Assembly (NCBI GenBank): GCA_902531515.1
Contig: CACAEJ010000010.1
Span: 1-62,581 of the forward strand
Length of the DNA stretch: 62,581 nucleotides
Origin: an uncultured Pseudohongiella sp.
Lineage (GTDB): Bacteria > Pseudomonadota > Gammaproteobacteria > Pseudomonadales > Pseudohongiellaceae
Reading direction: 5' to 3'
In this document: piece by piece, positions 52,237-60,991 of the stretch
Layout of the letters: each line of letters starts with the position of its first letter
Numbering within the stretch: the stretch's first letter is position 1
The notes under the pieces: model-generated
Told to the model about the DNA's origin: nothing
Database searches by the model: none
Seen by the model: the letters and a program-made list of their open reading frames with translations, nothing else
Made by a program: the position numbers and the translations under genes

Positions 52237-53982
52237 TTAGTTTGAAATCCATAAAACCTGGTAAGGTTTTAAATTCAATAATTCCCCAATATTTGTATAA
52301 AATTGACCGCTGATTAAATCTCTCCACTCATCAGTATTTATTAAGTTGATATCTCTTAAATTCACGAACTGACAAGAGGGGCTGATGTTGCTTACACAGA
52401 AGATACTTTGATCACGGTTGATACTTTGGCGCCAGAACGAAAAAATACTATCCCCTAGATGCAAAGTATATTGCGTGGCGTTTGGATGAAATGCAGATTG
52501 CTTTTTTCTAATTGAGAGCAATCGTCTTAGTTCTGTAAATATTCTATAGTGAGTTGAATCTGAATTATGTAGCACTTTCTCTAGCTCAAGCTCATTCCAG
52601 ATATGCCTATTTATAGATCGATTTCGCCTTGTATGTTCAAATCTTCGTAAGTCATTATGAGATCCAAACATACTCTGTATATAAAGTGCGGGAATGCCTT
52701 CGAGTGCTAGCATAATTGAATGAGCACATAGAAAACGATCAACTCCAAATGAAATCGATTCTTCGTCAAATGTGCTTTCAAGAAGATCATACAATGTAAT
52801 ATTTAATTCGTAAGGCTTATCGTATCCTTCTCTAGATTTTCGATAAGTCACCTTTCCGCCTGACTTTTCCGTCTTTTTCACCAACTTCTTTATTTCGTCA
52901 TCAGTTACTAGCCCATCAAGTGGCCGGAGTCCTATACCATCGTGAGAGGCGATAAAATTTAGATAACAAGTTCCAGCCTGAGCTGGTGGCAAACTCATCA
53001 TCCAGTTCTTAAGGTGGTTACAGTCTCCGGACAATAAGGTATAAACTAAAAGTGGTGGTAATGAAAAGTTGTAAATGATATGGGCTTCATTTGCATTACC
53101 AAAATAAGCCAAGTTTTCTTTGCTTGGTACATTATTTTCACAAACAAGTAATGCACTTGGGAAATAATGCTCTATTAGAGTATGAAATAATTTTATTATC
53201 TCATGAGTTTGACTAAGATTAGTGCACGAAGTGTTAGCCTCCTTCCAAATAAACGGAACTGCGTCCATCCTAAAGATTGAGATGCCGTGGTTTAAATAAT
53301 CCCTTACGATTCGAACAAACTCTCTGAGGACTTCTGGGTTTTTAAAATTCAAGTCTATCTGATCATTGCTAAAAGTGCTCCAAACATGCTTTGAACCATC
53401 ATTAGTTCTAACTTCAGTAAGTAACGATGAACTCCTGGGCCGCACGACCTTGTCAAAATTATCATCTGGATTAGCTTCGATAAAATAGTCCCTTCCTGGG
53501 TCGACTCCGTTCTTATAGTTTTCAAACCAACGACTGCGACTAGAGATATGGTTGATAACTATGTCAGACATAAGTTTATATTTTTTACTGATTGATTCGA
53601 TGTGCTCCCAGTCGCCCAAGGAAGGATTAACAGTTGAGTAGTCTATTACGGAAAATCCATCGTCTGAACTGAATGGAAAAAATGGGAGTATGTGGACTGC
53701 TGTAATATGCCCTTTCAGATTCTTATCAAGAAATCGGCTCAAAGATACCAAAGGGAGATCATTGCCGTTCTTTATCGTATTTCCATAGGTTATAAGAATC
53801 ACGTCACCTTGGTCCCAGTGATTTCTATGAGGTGTAGGTTTCTGAATTAGTCTGCCCATACCCATTTCTGCGATAAACGCGGCTGTTAATCTTGCCGTAT
53901 CTTTATCTGGATAAATAATTGATAAGTGTTCAGAAACACGAGAGTACAGATCTGATTCAAGCTTTGATTTTACATCCACCAT
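52237..53982 (-). CDS. Glucosylglycerate phosphorylase-type GH13_18 enzyme
   Basis: 581 residues, a sucrose-phosphorylase-like (beta/alpha)8 barrel. The nucleophile is in FRMDAVPFI (about 237), the acid/base glutamate in LLVCENNVPS (about 281), and the stabiliser in ASHDGIGLRPL (about 344). Sucrose phosphorylases are about 490-505 residues; this length fits glucosylglycerate phosphorylases such as the YcjM group. It is the last gene after the phosphatase and synthase of glucosylglycerate synthesis (ATG 2 bases after the synthase stop), which supports this substrate: glucosylglycerate plus phosphate to glucose-1-phosphate plus glycerate. Confidence 0.85.
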   Translation of the reverse strand: MVDVKSKLESDLYSRVSEHLSIIYPDKDTARLTAAFIAEMGMGRLIQKPTPHRNHWDQGDVILITYGNTIKNGNDLPLVSLSRFLDKNLKGHITAVHILPFFPFSSDDGFSVIDYSTVNPSLGDWEHIESISKKYKLMSDIVINHISSRSRWFENYKNGVDPGRDYFIEANPDDNFDKVVRPRSSSLLTEVRTNDGSKHVWSTFSNDQIDLNFKNPEVLREFVRIVRDYLNHGISIFRMDAVPFIWKEANTSCTNLSQTHEIIKLFHTLIEHYFPSALLVCENNVPSKENLAYFGNANEAHIIYNFSLPPLLVYTLLSGDCNHLKNWMMSLPPAQAGTCYLNFIASHDGIGLRPLDGLVTDDEIKKLVKKTEKSGGKVTYRKSREGYDKPYELNITLYDLLESTFDEESISFGVDRFLCAHSIMLALEGIPALYIQSMFGSHNDLRRFEHTRRNRSINRHIWNELELEKVLHNSDSTHYRIFTELRRLLSIRKKQSAFHPNATQYTLHLGDSIFSFWRQSINRDQSIFCVSNISPSCQFVNLRDINLINTDEWRDLISGQFYTNIGELLNLKPYQVLWISN

Positions 53983-53984
53983 AT

Positions 53985-55214
53985 CTAATTCTTAGAATCG
54001 TATTCTGATTTATCACCTTCGACGGCCCCTTTTAATTGTTCCAGAATGTCCGGAATGGCGCTTATAACCCTATTCCAGCTTGGTATGAAAGGCTTATCCA
54101 TGGGTCGTTCTAAGAAATGATCACCAGCGTTCATGAGATTCTTAGCGAAAAGTTCTACAGCTTGTTCTTCAATGTGACGATCGTAGTGTAGTCCATTTAT
54201 TATTGCGTCATTTTGATAGGTATCTATAAGATCAAGAGCGAGTCTGTAGTAAGTTGCTTTAATGGTTCGAAAAATCTCAGATGAAAAAACCTCGCCGTTA
54301 GTTGCCAATTTGCGAAAGAACGCCTTTGCTATATCCACACTCATCCTGGATAGGCCTTTTTCTTGATCGTCAATTGATAGGTCTTGATGCTTATGGTCAT
54401 AAATATCTGCAATATCAGCTTGGCATAGTCGATTTGTCGCATAATTTCGCTTCATTTCAGAAAGTACGCCAATTTCTAAGCCCCAATCACTTGGTATACG
54501 AAGGTCGTTGATTACAAAAGCGCGCATACTGAATTCGCCGGCTAATGGGTATCGAAAACTGTCCATATAATCCAGAAATTCTGAGTTTCCACAAACTTTT
54601 TTTAGCGATCGAATGAGAGGTGTAACAAATAGACGCATGACCCGACCAGAAATTCGGTTTCCTGCAATTCGAGAATAATATCCTTTACAGAAAGCATAGC
54701 TGAAATTTGGGTTCGCGATAGGGTAGATTAATCGGGCTAAAAGGCTCCGATCATAGGTCAAAATGTCGCAGTCGTGGAGTGCTACAGCTTCAGACCGACC
54801 AGACGCTAAAATATACCCATAGCAATACCAGACATTTCGACCTTTGCCCTTGTGAGTAGGTGCAAGACCAATACTCCTAAGTTTTTTATCTATAGCAGAC
54901 AAACGAGGACCGTCATTCCAGAGAATGCGATGGTGATGAGGTAATTTTGAGAAATAATTTATCGCGTGTTTGAATTGATCTTGGGTAGCGTTATCAAGAC
55001 CTATTACTATTTCTTCTAGATATGGGACTTTTGAAATTTCATCAACTATACCTGATAGTGCAGTTCCTTCTAATTCCGAGAATAAAGATGGAAGTACGAG
55101 GCCCATTGGCCGCGAATCTTTAAACTGATTTAGTTCATTCTCTATTTCTACCACGGGCCGTTGGCCTAAATTGTGCAGTGTACTGACAGAGCCATTCTGA
55201 TGAAAATCACCCAT
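53985..55214 (-). CDS. gpgS: Glucosyl-3-phosphoglycerate synthase (GpgS, GT81-like)
   Basis: About 409 residues from ATG 55214, whose AT overlaps the TAA of the upstream phosphatase (TAATG) with AAAGAG before it; a longer frame to 55247 adds 11 residues inside that gene. The nucleotide-sugar DxD motif is in VALHDCDILTYDR (about 148). The family blocks KGKGRNVWYCYGYILASG, PLAGEFSMRAFV and DWGLEIGVLSEM fit GpgS. It transfers glucose from an NDP-glucose to 3-phosphoglycerate. The product is dephosphorylated by the adjacent HAD enzyme. Confidence 0.88.
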   Translation of the reverse strand: MGDFHQNGSVSTLHNLGQRPVVEIENELNQFKDSRPMGLVLPSLFSELEGTALSGIVDEISKVPYLEEIVIGLDNATQDQFKHAINYFSKLPHHHRILWNDGPRLSAIDKKLRSIGLAPTHKGKGRNVWYCYGYILASGRSEAVALHDCDILTYDRSLLARLIYPIANPNFSYAFCKGYYSRIAGNRISGRVMRLFVTPLIRSLKKVCGNSEFLDYMDSFRYPLAGEFSMRAFVINDLRIPSDWGLEIGVLSEMKRNYATNRLCQADIADIYDHKHQDLSIDDQEKGLSRMSVDIAKAFFRKLATNGEVFSSEIFRTIKATYYRLALDLIDTYQNDAIINGLHYDRHIEEQAVELFAKNLMNAGDHFLERPMDKPFIPSWNRVISAIPDILEQLKGAVEGDKSEYDSKN

Positions 55215-56044
55215 TACGCGCTCTTTAACGAGATGGATGAGTGGCAATTAACAGTGAAAAGTGCTTCGATTAACCCCTCAGTCCAACCCTCCGGGCCTGT
55301 ATTCGCGGTATAAATTACTCTCCTTGGGCCTTTAATATTTAAGAAATGTGATTTTGGTGATTTGATGACTACAGCAATATCTGCCGCTGAAAGCATTGAC
55401 TTGTCATTTGGCCCATCGCCTAAAGCAATTATCACAGGGCTAGATTCGTTTTGATGAGATTGCCACCAACGGGTAGCTTTTCCCTTGTCATATTCACTTT
55501 GAATACTTAAGAATTGACCACCTTCTATTGCCACGAGATTGATACGCTCGAGCTCTATTCTAAAATGGTCTAACATAGTGTCGCTATCTTCCCAGATTAT
55601 TGGCTCAGAAAAGTGTCGAGCCTGAGCAGCGCGGGCTGCTAATTCAGACAATCCAGTCTGCTTTCTTAAATCAGATATTGACCAGTCAGAGAATCCACGA
55701 AAACTGACTGCCAAATCGTCTCGCAACTGATGTAGCTTAGATAGCCAGCTTTTACGTGGACGACCAAAAGCCTTGATGACCGAATTTTGCCGATCCTTCC
55801 TCTCGACTATGGCGCCACCGTTTTCACAAATTAGAGGTCCTTTACAACCACTTTCTTCTTGAACGATTGATATTTCTGAAGCAGTCTTGCTTGATGCAAA
55901 GACCGGTATAATATTCCTCTCTCGGAGGAATTTGAGACCAGGTAGTGCACTTTTGAATGAATATGTTATTGGTTCTAGCAAGCTTCCATCGAGATCACTA
56001 AAGACAATAACATCAGGGCATTCGTAGTAATTTTCATTCCACAT
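55214..56044 (-). CDS. gpgP: Glucosyl-/mannosyl-3-phosphoglycerate phosphatase (HAD, GpgP/MpgP)
   Basis: 276 residues. Motif I is VIFSDLDGSLLEP (nucleophile D in DxDGS, residues 10-22), then PVFASSKTASEI and ENGGAIV. Motif IV is IIALGDGPNDKSMLSAADIAVVIK. These are Cof/MPGP-type HAD features. It is the first gene of the gpgP-gpgS-phosphorylase operon and would release glucosylglycerate, a compatible solute made under salt or nitrogen stress in several bacteria. Whether the sugar is glucose or mannose is decided mainly by the synthase next door. Confidence 0.88.
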   Translation of the reverse strand: MWNENYYECPDVIVFSDLDGSLLEPITYSFKSALPGLKFLRERNIIPVFASSKTASEISIVQEESGCKGPLICENGGAIVERKDRQNSVIKAFGRPRKSWLSKLHQLRDDLAVSFRGFSDWSISDLRKQTGLSELAARAAQARHFSEPIIWEDSDTMLDHFRIELERINLVAIEGGQFLSIQSEYDKGKATRWWQSHQNESSPVIIALGDGPNDKSMLSAADIAVVIKSPKSHFLNIKGPRRVIYTANTGPEGWTEGLIEALFTVNCHSSISLKSA

Positions 56045-56372
56045 AAGGTTCTATGTTCAATTTTCGGGCCAATTTTTTGCACCTTCAAAATTCCTACAAT
56101 TAGATTCCAAATATTTACTTTAAATTGCTGAATTTATTAGAAAATTAGAAATTATCTAATGGATAGGCATTTACGAAGATCGGGATCTTGCTCTACTTAT
56201 GAGCAGTAAAAACTATCAAGTGCACTAAATAAGAGCAAAATTAAAAATCGAAAGCCTATGTATCCTTTTGATACACTACTTTTAGATGAACGGACTTAAT
56301 GGAGAATTAACGATCTAAAAGGAAATTTAAGATCCTTACTTTACCTGAGCTTTTAGTAGCAAGGAAATACGT
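56045..56372. other. 328-bp divergent intergenic region
   Basis: Separates the glucosylglycerate operon from the TPR-oxygenase gene. AT-rich with no gene. AAGGAA at 56361-56366 is the ribosome site of the TTG start at 56373. Promoters for both directions must lie here; none stands out. Confidence 0.4.
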
Positions 56373-57752
56373 TTGAATCCCACCAATCTAAAAGAAGTTA
56401 TAGAGAGCCTGAGGAAGGAACTCGCGGAACAGCCCAACAGCGCAGACATTCACTGTAACTTAGGAATTGCACTGGCGGAAAGTGGGGACTTAAATTCGGC
56501 GATCAAGTGTTATCAAGATGCCGTGAATATTGAATCTCGGCATATTCCTGCATACACGAATTTGGGCTCGATTTATCGCTCACTCGGTAAAACTGAGGAA
56601 GCATTAGTGGTTTTTGAAAAAATTATAGAACTTGATTCCGGTGAGGTTTCAGCTTACGTAAACTTGGGTTCGCTCTATAAAGAGAAAGGAGATTTAAATA
56701 GAGCTGAAACAAACTATCAAAAAGCTGTCAGGTTGTTGCCAAATGATCGTAATGCATACTTCAATTTAGGTAATGCTCTACGGTATGAAGGAGATGTAAA
56801 GGTAGCTATTCAGTGTTACAGAAAAGCGACTGCAATCAAGCCTGACTTCGTTGCAGCTCACTATTATTTAGCTAACGCTTTGAAAGATGCAAAAAGAATT
56901 AAAGAGTCTGCTGATAGTTATGCCCAAGTTATAGCACTTTTAAGAAGCCCACTAGGACATAATACAAACGGGGTGCACATGTTTCGGATGTCTGTAGCTC
57001 ATAAAGCGGAATGCCTTTATGAGTTGGGTGAGGCAGATGCTCTTAGAAAATTTATAACAGACTCTGCGAAAATCGATCAGGCTAACATAAGGCTTGCTAC
57101 ATTAAGTGCGTTTGCTTCTCATCAATATAAAGTAAAAGATCTTTATCCTTTCTGTGGAGATCCTTTAAGCATGATAAAAATTGATAACATCTCAACAAGA
57201 TTTACGGATTTTGAAAAGTTTAAAACAAAGCTTATTACATATCTAAACGGTATTCCTCAGGTATGGGAGCCATCAAACGCTACGACTAAACAAGGTTTTC
57301 AGACAGAAGATCAGCTATTTGATCTACAGAATGATATGCTGAAACAACTCGAAGAAATAATTTGGCAAAAAATAAATCAATACTATAGTGAATTTAAGTC
57401 GCTACCATCAACATTTACTTCTAAGTGGCCAGCACAAAGAAAAATGAAGAGTTGGTATGTTCGTTTAGTCCAGGGAGGACATCAAGATCCGCATATGCAT
57501 AACCTGGGTTGGCTTAGTGGTGTTGTTTATCTGAAGACCATTGTTTCGCCAATTAAGGAAGAAGGTTCGATCGAATTCGGTCTACATGGTTACGACTATA
57601 AGATTATCAACGAAAATCTTCCGAGTAAGCAGCATCAGCCCAATGACGGAGATATTGTGCTTTTTCCTTCCAGTTTGTTTCACAGAACTATTCCGATACG
57701 CCAAAATACTGATAGGAGTGTTATTGCTTTTGATTTAATGCCCGATTCGTAG
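56373..57752 (+). CDS. TPR protein fused to 2OG-Fe(II) oxygenase-like domain
   Basis: 459 residues, TTG start at 56373 with AAGGAA upstream. About five tetratricopeptide repeats span residues 20-190 (DIHCNLGIALAESGD, PAYTNLGSIYRSLGK, SAYVNLGSLYKEKGD, NAYFNLGNALRYEGD, AAHYYLANALKDAKR). The C-terminal domain has HQDPHMHNLGWLSGVVYLK (about 369-387) and GDIVLFPSSLFHRTIPI with a following R (DRSVIAFDL). This is the putative 2OG-Fe(II) oxygenase pattern with conserved H and R, usually found fused to TPR. A hydroxylase or an inactive binding domain is possible; the target is unknown. Confidence 0.85.
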   Translation: MNPTNLKEVIESLRKELAEQPNSADIHCNLGIALAESGDLNSAIKCYQDAVNIESRHIPAYTNLGSIYRSLGKTEEALVVFEKIIELDSGEVSAYVNLGSLYKEKGDLNRAETNYQKAVRLLPNDRNAYFNLGNALRYEGDVKVAIQCYRKATAIKPDFVAAHYYLANALKDAKRIKESADSYAQVIALLRSPLGHNTNGVHMFRMSVAHKAECLYELGEADALRKFITDSAKIDQANIRLATLSAFASHQYKVKDLYPFCGDPLSMIKIDNISTRFTDFEKFKTKLITYLNGIPQVWEPSNATTKQGFQTEDQLFDLQNDMLKQLEEIIWQKINQYYSEFKSLPSTFTSKWPAQRKMKSWYVRLVQGGHQDPHMHNLGWLSGVVYLKTIVSPIKEEGSIEFGLHGYDYKIINENLPSKQHQPNDGDIVLFPSSLFHRTIPIRQNTDRSVIAFDLMPDS

Positions 57753-57875
57753 AGAGTCTGCTTATTTCATTTCTTATCAGATGAAAAATCTGCAGATTGT
57801 TTACGTCTAGCCTTTAAACTATATAGAAGCTGCAGTGCTTAAAATTGTTAGTAAGAAGAGAAATAGAATTTAACT

Positions 57876-59423
57876 ATGGATAACGAAAATAAATCTAACG
57901 ACAATTCAGCGATGGCCAGTCAAGAACCTAAAGAAAAACCTTACAGCTCTAGAGGTTCTACACCGCCAGGTCGTTTGACTCTTCAAGAGTATAATGAATC
58001 TTTATCAAGAAAAGCAGCAACAGAGCAGAAAGGTTACATCGCTGATTTTGAGGACTGGCTACTGTGTGAAAAATGGGCTGAATTAGATGCTTGCTATATT
58101 CTGGCTGGCTTAATTCCTAAATCGATGAAGGTAGATGAGGAAAGGCTCGTTCGAATAACGGATGGTAATCGACCATCCAGTTCAGATATTGATCAGTACC
58201 ATCGAATCAAAGGTTTATGGTTAGGCTCAGATCATGACAAGTCTAATCTAAAAAACTTTGTAGACATTGGGGAGCTTAGTTTATCCGGATCCGTTAGACC
58301 AGTGTATGCATATTTATGGGGTACAGAAAGAGGTATAGAGAGTCCCTGGATGGATGCCGCTATAAAGGTAGGTAAACTGACTGTTAACGATAAGGTAACC
58401 GCAGCTATTAGGGCTCAAAGCGAGATCCATCACCAGTACTTTGTTGGGCTGCAATTAATGATTGCGCTTGAAGAATCTCGTAAAACGGTATTTGACTGGT
58501 CTTTTTTATTGTTTAGATCTCTTCAGGAGAAAAAATTCCTTTCGAGCTTTTCAAAGCTCGGGTTAGAGGGCTTGCCGGATTCTATAGCTTGCGCAAGATA
58601 TCATGTGTACTCAAATTCAATTGGTGGGGTATCTGTGGAGTACATGGAAGAATCCAATGATAAGGCTTGGGTTCGATTTCGATACCCGCGCTGGATCTAT
58701 TCGGGTGCAGCTCTTTGTGGTATTCCACGAGAGCTAAGTCGTGGCTATCTCGAAGGTTGGTATGCACATAATGGTGTAAGTTTGGGCAATCCTAATCTTG
58801 GTTTTGTCTGTGTCTCAGAAGATATGACAGGACAGTTCGGGTTATGTGGTTACTTTAAAGAATATGATCACAAACTGTCTTCAAGTGAGCGTTTGCAATT
58901 TTCTCCAGACGAGCGTGTTCCTGAGTTTTCATCTTCTAGTCAACTAAGTTTGTCGCAAGAGGTTTGGGATGAATCACGTTTAATAAAAGCAAAAAGGAAT
59001 TATGCTGTTAATTATTTTGAAAATAGTTTGCTTGCATTGATTGAAGTAGTAGGCGCAGATAAGGCTAGGAAATACGGAGAGCGAGTAGGGCGGTTAATAG
59101 GTGCGCAGTATTATCAGTCTCTAGCAAGAGAAATCGGTACGGTAGAAGGTGGCCCAAAAGAAGCTGCTGAGTTTCTTAGGATAATGATGTCTGGCTTGGG
59201 TATCGAGTGTTCTCGTCAAGGTGAGGATGATAAAGTCACTTTAGTTCGTCATGCGATCCCAAAATTTCTTCAGAATACTGAACATCAACATAACAGTATT
59301 TTACTTCAATCTTGGATAGAAATTTGGAGAGGAACTATAATTTCATACCGAACTTTTATGGAAACTGATTGTGAAATCCTTTCAGATACGAATGAATTAC
59401 AATGGACTATTGAAGTAAAATAA
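57876..59423 (+). CDS. Large conserved-looking protein of unknown function
   Basis: 515 residues, soluble, ATG 57876. The N-terminus (1-60) is polar and probably disordered. Residues 50-80 read DFEDWLLCEKWAELDACYILAGLIP, a common short helical segment of uncharacterised proteins. The central block GVSVEYMEESNDKAWVRFRYPRWIYSGAALCGIPRELSRGYLEGWYAHNGVS is rich in aromatics and looks like a ligand-binding core. The C-terminal helices contain conserved-looking Cys and Trp (GIECSRQGE; LLQSWIEIWRGTI; ETDCEIL). A distant resemblance to small ligand-binding 4-helix or hydrolase proteins cannot be decided by eye. Name left open. Confidence 0.6.
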   Translation: MDNENKSNDNSAMASQEPKEKPYSSRGSTPPGRLTLQEYNESLSRKAATEQKGYIADFEDWLLCEKWAELDACYILAGLIPKSMKVDEERLVRITDGNRPSSSDIDQYHRIKGLWLGSDHDKSNLKNFVDIGELSLSGSVRPVYAYLWGTERGIESPWMDAAIKVGKLTVNDKVTAAIRAQSEIHHQYFVGLQLMIALEESRKTVFDWSFLLFRSLQEKKFLSSFSKLGLEGLPDSIACARYHVYSNSIGGVSVEYMEESNDKAWVRFRYPRWIYSGAALCGIPRELSRGYLEGWYAHNGVSLGNPNLGFVCVSEDMTGQFGLCGYFKEYDHKLSSSERLQFSPDERVPEFSSSSQLSLSQEVWDESRLIKAKRNYAVNYFENSLLALIEVVGADKARKYGERVGRLIGAQYYQSLAREIGTVEGGPKEAAEFLRIMMSGLGIECSRQGEDDKVTLVRHAIPKFLQNTEHQHNSILLQSWIEIWRGTIISYRTFMETDCEILSDTNELQWTIEVK

Positions 59424-59449
59424 AATTATTACTAAGCGCCATAATAATT
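59424..59449. terminator. Candidate bidirectional hairpin between convergent genes
   Basis: AATTATTA and its reverse complement TAATAATT enclose a 10-base loop between the 57876 gene and the opposing dipeptidase gene. AT-only stem with no strong T-run, so weak. Confidence 0.25.
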
Positions 59450-59455
59450 CAAGTC

Positions 59456-60166
59456 TTAGTCTATCGGAAAATCAAAATAAGTCTCTGGAAAAGGCTCTTC
59501 TATAAAACTGAAATGCCACCACTCTTCTTTTAAAGGTTTGAAGCCATGTATGATCATAACGCTTGCTAAAAGTTTTCGATTAGCTCGTTGTTGATCGGTA
59601 ATTTGACTATTTTCGACCCACGAAATAGGATCAAAAAAATCCCACGGTGAGCCCATATCAAGTTCATTTCCGCTCTCAATTTCTAAAACAGTGAGGTCAA
59701 CAGCTGATCCTCTAGAGTGACCAGATTTGGCTGCTATGTATCCATCAGCAAAGAGCTGAGACTTATTAATGTTGGGATAATACTGTGACTTGTTTTGAGA
59801 ATCCTCCAAATCGGCAGCCCATGCTGAGAAATAATCGACAGCGGTTTGTGGTCGATAGGCATCGTATATTTTTAACCTGTATCCTTGTTTTATAAAATCC
59901 CTCTGAGCAAGTAATAAGGCATCTGCAGCTTCTCTTGTTAAAAAAGCTTTATTCGCATAATACCCAGGTATGGGTCGACCAATAAAATTATTATTTGAAA
60001 AATAACGTATTGATATCTCAAATTTTTCAAGATCGTCAGAGATTCCGTCGTTCAACTCTTTAAAAGTGGAATTTAATTCAGTTGAATTTTTCGAATCAAT
60101 CGGTGAGCAAGTTACAATTAGAAGTGAAATAAGAGCGATGAAAACTGGAGTAAAAGCTTTTTTCAT
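59456..60166 (-). CDS. D-alanyl-D-alanine dipeptidase (VanX/DdpX-type) lipoprotein
   Basis: 236 residues. The lipoprotein signal LISLLIVTC has Cys at about 20. The M15D zinc-peptidase motifs SGHSRGSAVDLT (about 145) and EWWHFSF (about 217) supply the zinc ligands and catalytic Glu. YRLKIYDAYRPQTAVDYF is the conserved arginine loop. As a lipoprotein it would cut D-Ala-D-Ala or related peptides in the periplasm, more likely for wall-peptide scavenging than vancomycin resistance. It is convergent with the previous gene and followed upstream by two small genes on the same strand. Confidence 0.9.
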   Translation of the reverse strand: MKKAFTPVFIALISLLIVTCSPIDSKNSTELNSTFKELNDGISDDLEKFEISIRYFSNNNFIGRPIPGYYANKAFLTREAADALLLAQRDFIKQGYRLKIYDAYRPQTAVDYFSAWAADLEDSQNKSQYYPNINKSQLFADGYIAAKSGHSRGSAVDLTVLEIESGNELDMGSPWDFFDPISWVENSQITDQQRANRKLLASVMIIHGFKPLKEEWWHFSFIEEPFPETYFDFPID

Positions 60167-60195
60167 ATATTAAATTTCTTGGAGAAGGTGGTGAT

Positions 60196-60564
60196 CTATG
60201 CCTTATTACAATTACCTACAAATGCTAATAAATCGATACCGTAATCAATATAAATCAGAATAAAATTAGAGTCGTCCGGATGAATAGAAAAAATCGCCTC
60301 TCCATACGGAGTATCTGCCTTACAGACAGTGTACCCCTTCTCTACGACACAGGCACCACTGAACGCGGTTACATCCTCTCGCCTCCATCCTTTGTTTGTG
60401 TCAACAATCCAGCGATAGACTTCTTCAGTCCTAGTCGAATAATCAGGTGCTCCTGATTTAAACATATCTAATTCAGTCGAACCGCTATCTTGGCAATAAT
60501 ATACTGTGCCGTATGCAGATTGCCAAAAGCATAGTAAAACGAGTAGAGGTTTCAGAGTTTTCAT
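60196..60564 (-). CDS. Small secreted protein, unknown
   Basis: About 122 residues from ATG 60564. The signal peptide MKTLKPLLVLLCFWQSAYG is followed by a mature part starting TVYYCQDSG with four cysteines (YYCQDSG, GACVV, TVCKAD, GNCNKA), probably two disulfides. No family recognised. The ATG is preceded on its strand by three 8-bp repeats. Confidence 0.55.
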   Translation of the reverse strand: MKTLKPLLVLLCFWQSAYGTVYYCQDSGSTELDMFKSGAPDYSTRTEEVYRWIVDTNKGWRREDVTAFSGACVVEKGYTVCKADTPYGEAIFSIHPDDSNFILIYIDYGIDLLAFVGNCNKA

Positions 60565-60588
60565 ATCTAACAATCTAACAATCTAACA
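60565..60588. repeat. 8-bp tandem repeat, three units
   Basis: ATCTAACA repeated three times, abutting the ATG of the small secreted gene. In that gene's sense it reads TTAGATTG-type units in the 5' leader. Confidence 0.8.
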
Positions 60589-60644
60589 ATGGACAGCACT
60601 ATATAAAGGAACTGTTCGGTTTAGTCCCAGTTAATATTCTACCG

Positions 60645-60827
60645 TTATTCTATAGGTCTTTTGTAAATAGCATAAAGAGAATTCGTTCCAAAGGGAACGA
60701 CGTTTACTAATTCCCATCCAGATATTCCCTGTTTTTTCATCATGATTTCAAGTTTTTCTGCTGTTTTTACTCTGTCATTCTCATCAGCTATTACTGTGCT
60801 AACATAATACTCCCACCTGTCTGCCAT
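60645..60827 (-). CDS. DUF4177-like small protein
   Basis: 60 residues. RWEYYVSTVIADENDRVKTAEKLEIMMKKQGISGWELVNVVPFGTN plus YAIYKRP matches the DUF4177 pattern (two strands, a helix, GWELVNVV, YAIYKR). AGGAG precedes the ATG. Function unknown. Confidence 0.75.
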   Translation of the reverse strand: MADRWEYYVSTVIADENDRVKTAEKLEIMMKKQGISGWELVNVVPFGTNSLYAIYKRPIE

Positions 60828-60991
60828 TAGTTTTCTCCTAGATATCTCCAGTCTTAATTATGAGTATAAGTCTACAAAACCTAACAGTGAATAATTTAAG
60901 AGATTTTTCATAGAGTCTATACAAGTAAGTTGTGAGTGTTTTCTAAACTCTCTACAATAATTATTTCTGATACAACCGAAGGGTAGAAAAA

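Noticed and set aside
57876..59423. Assigning the 515-residue protein to an amino-thiazoline hydrolase-type family from its C-terminal helices
   Set aside because: Only vague Cys/Trp spacing supports it; not enough to name a function.
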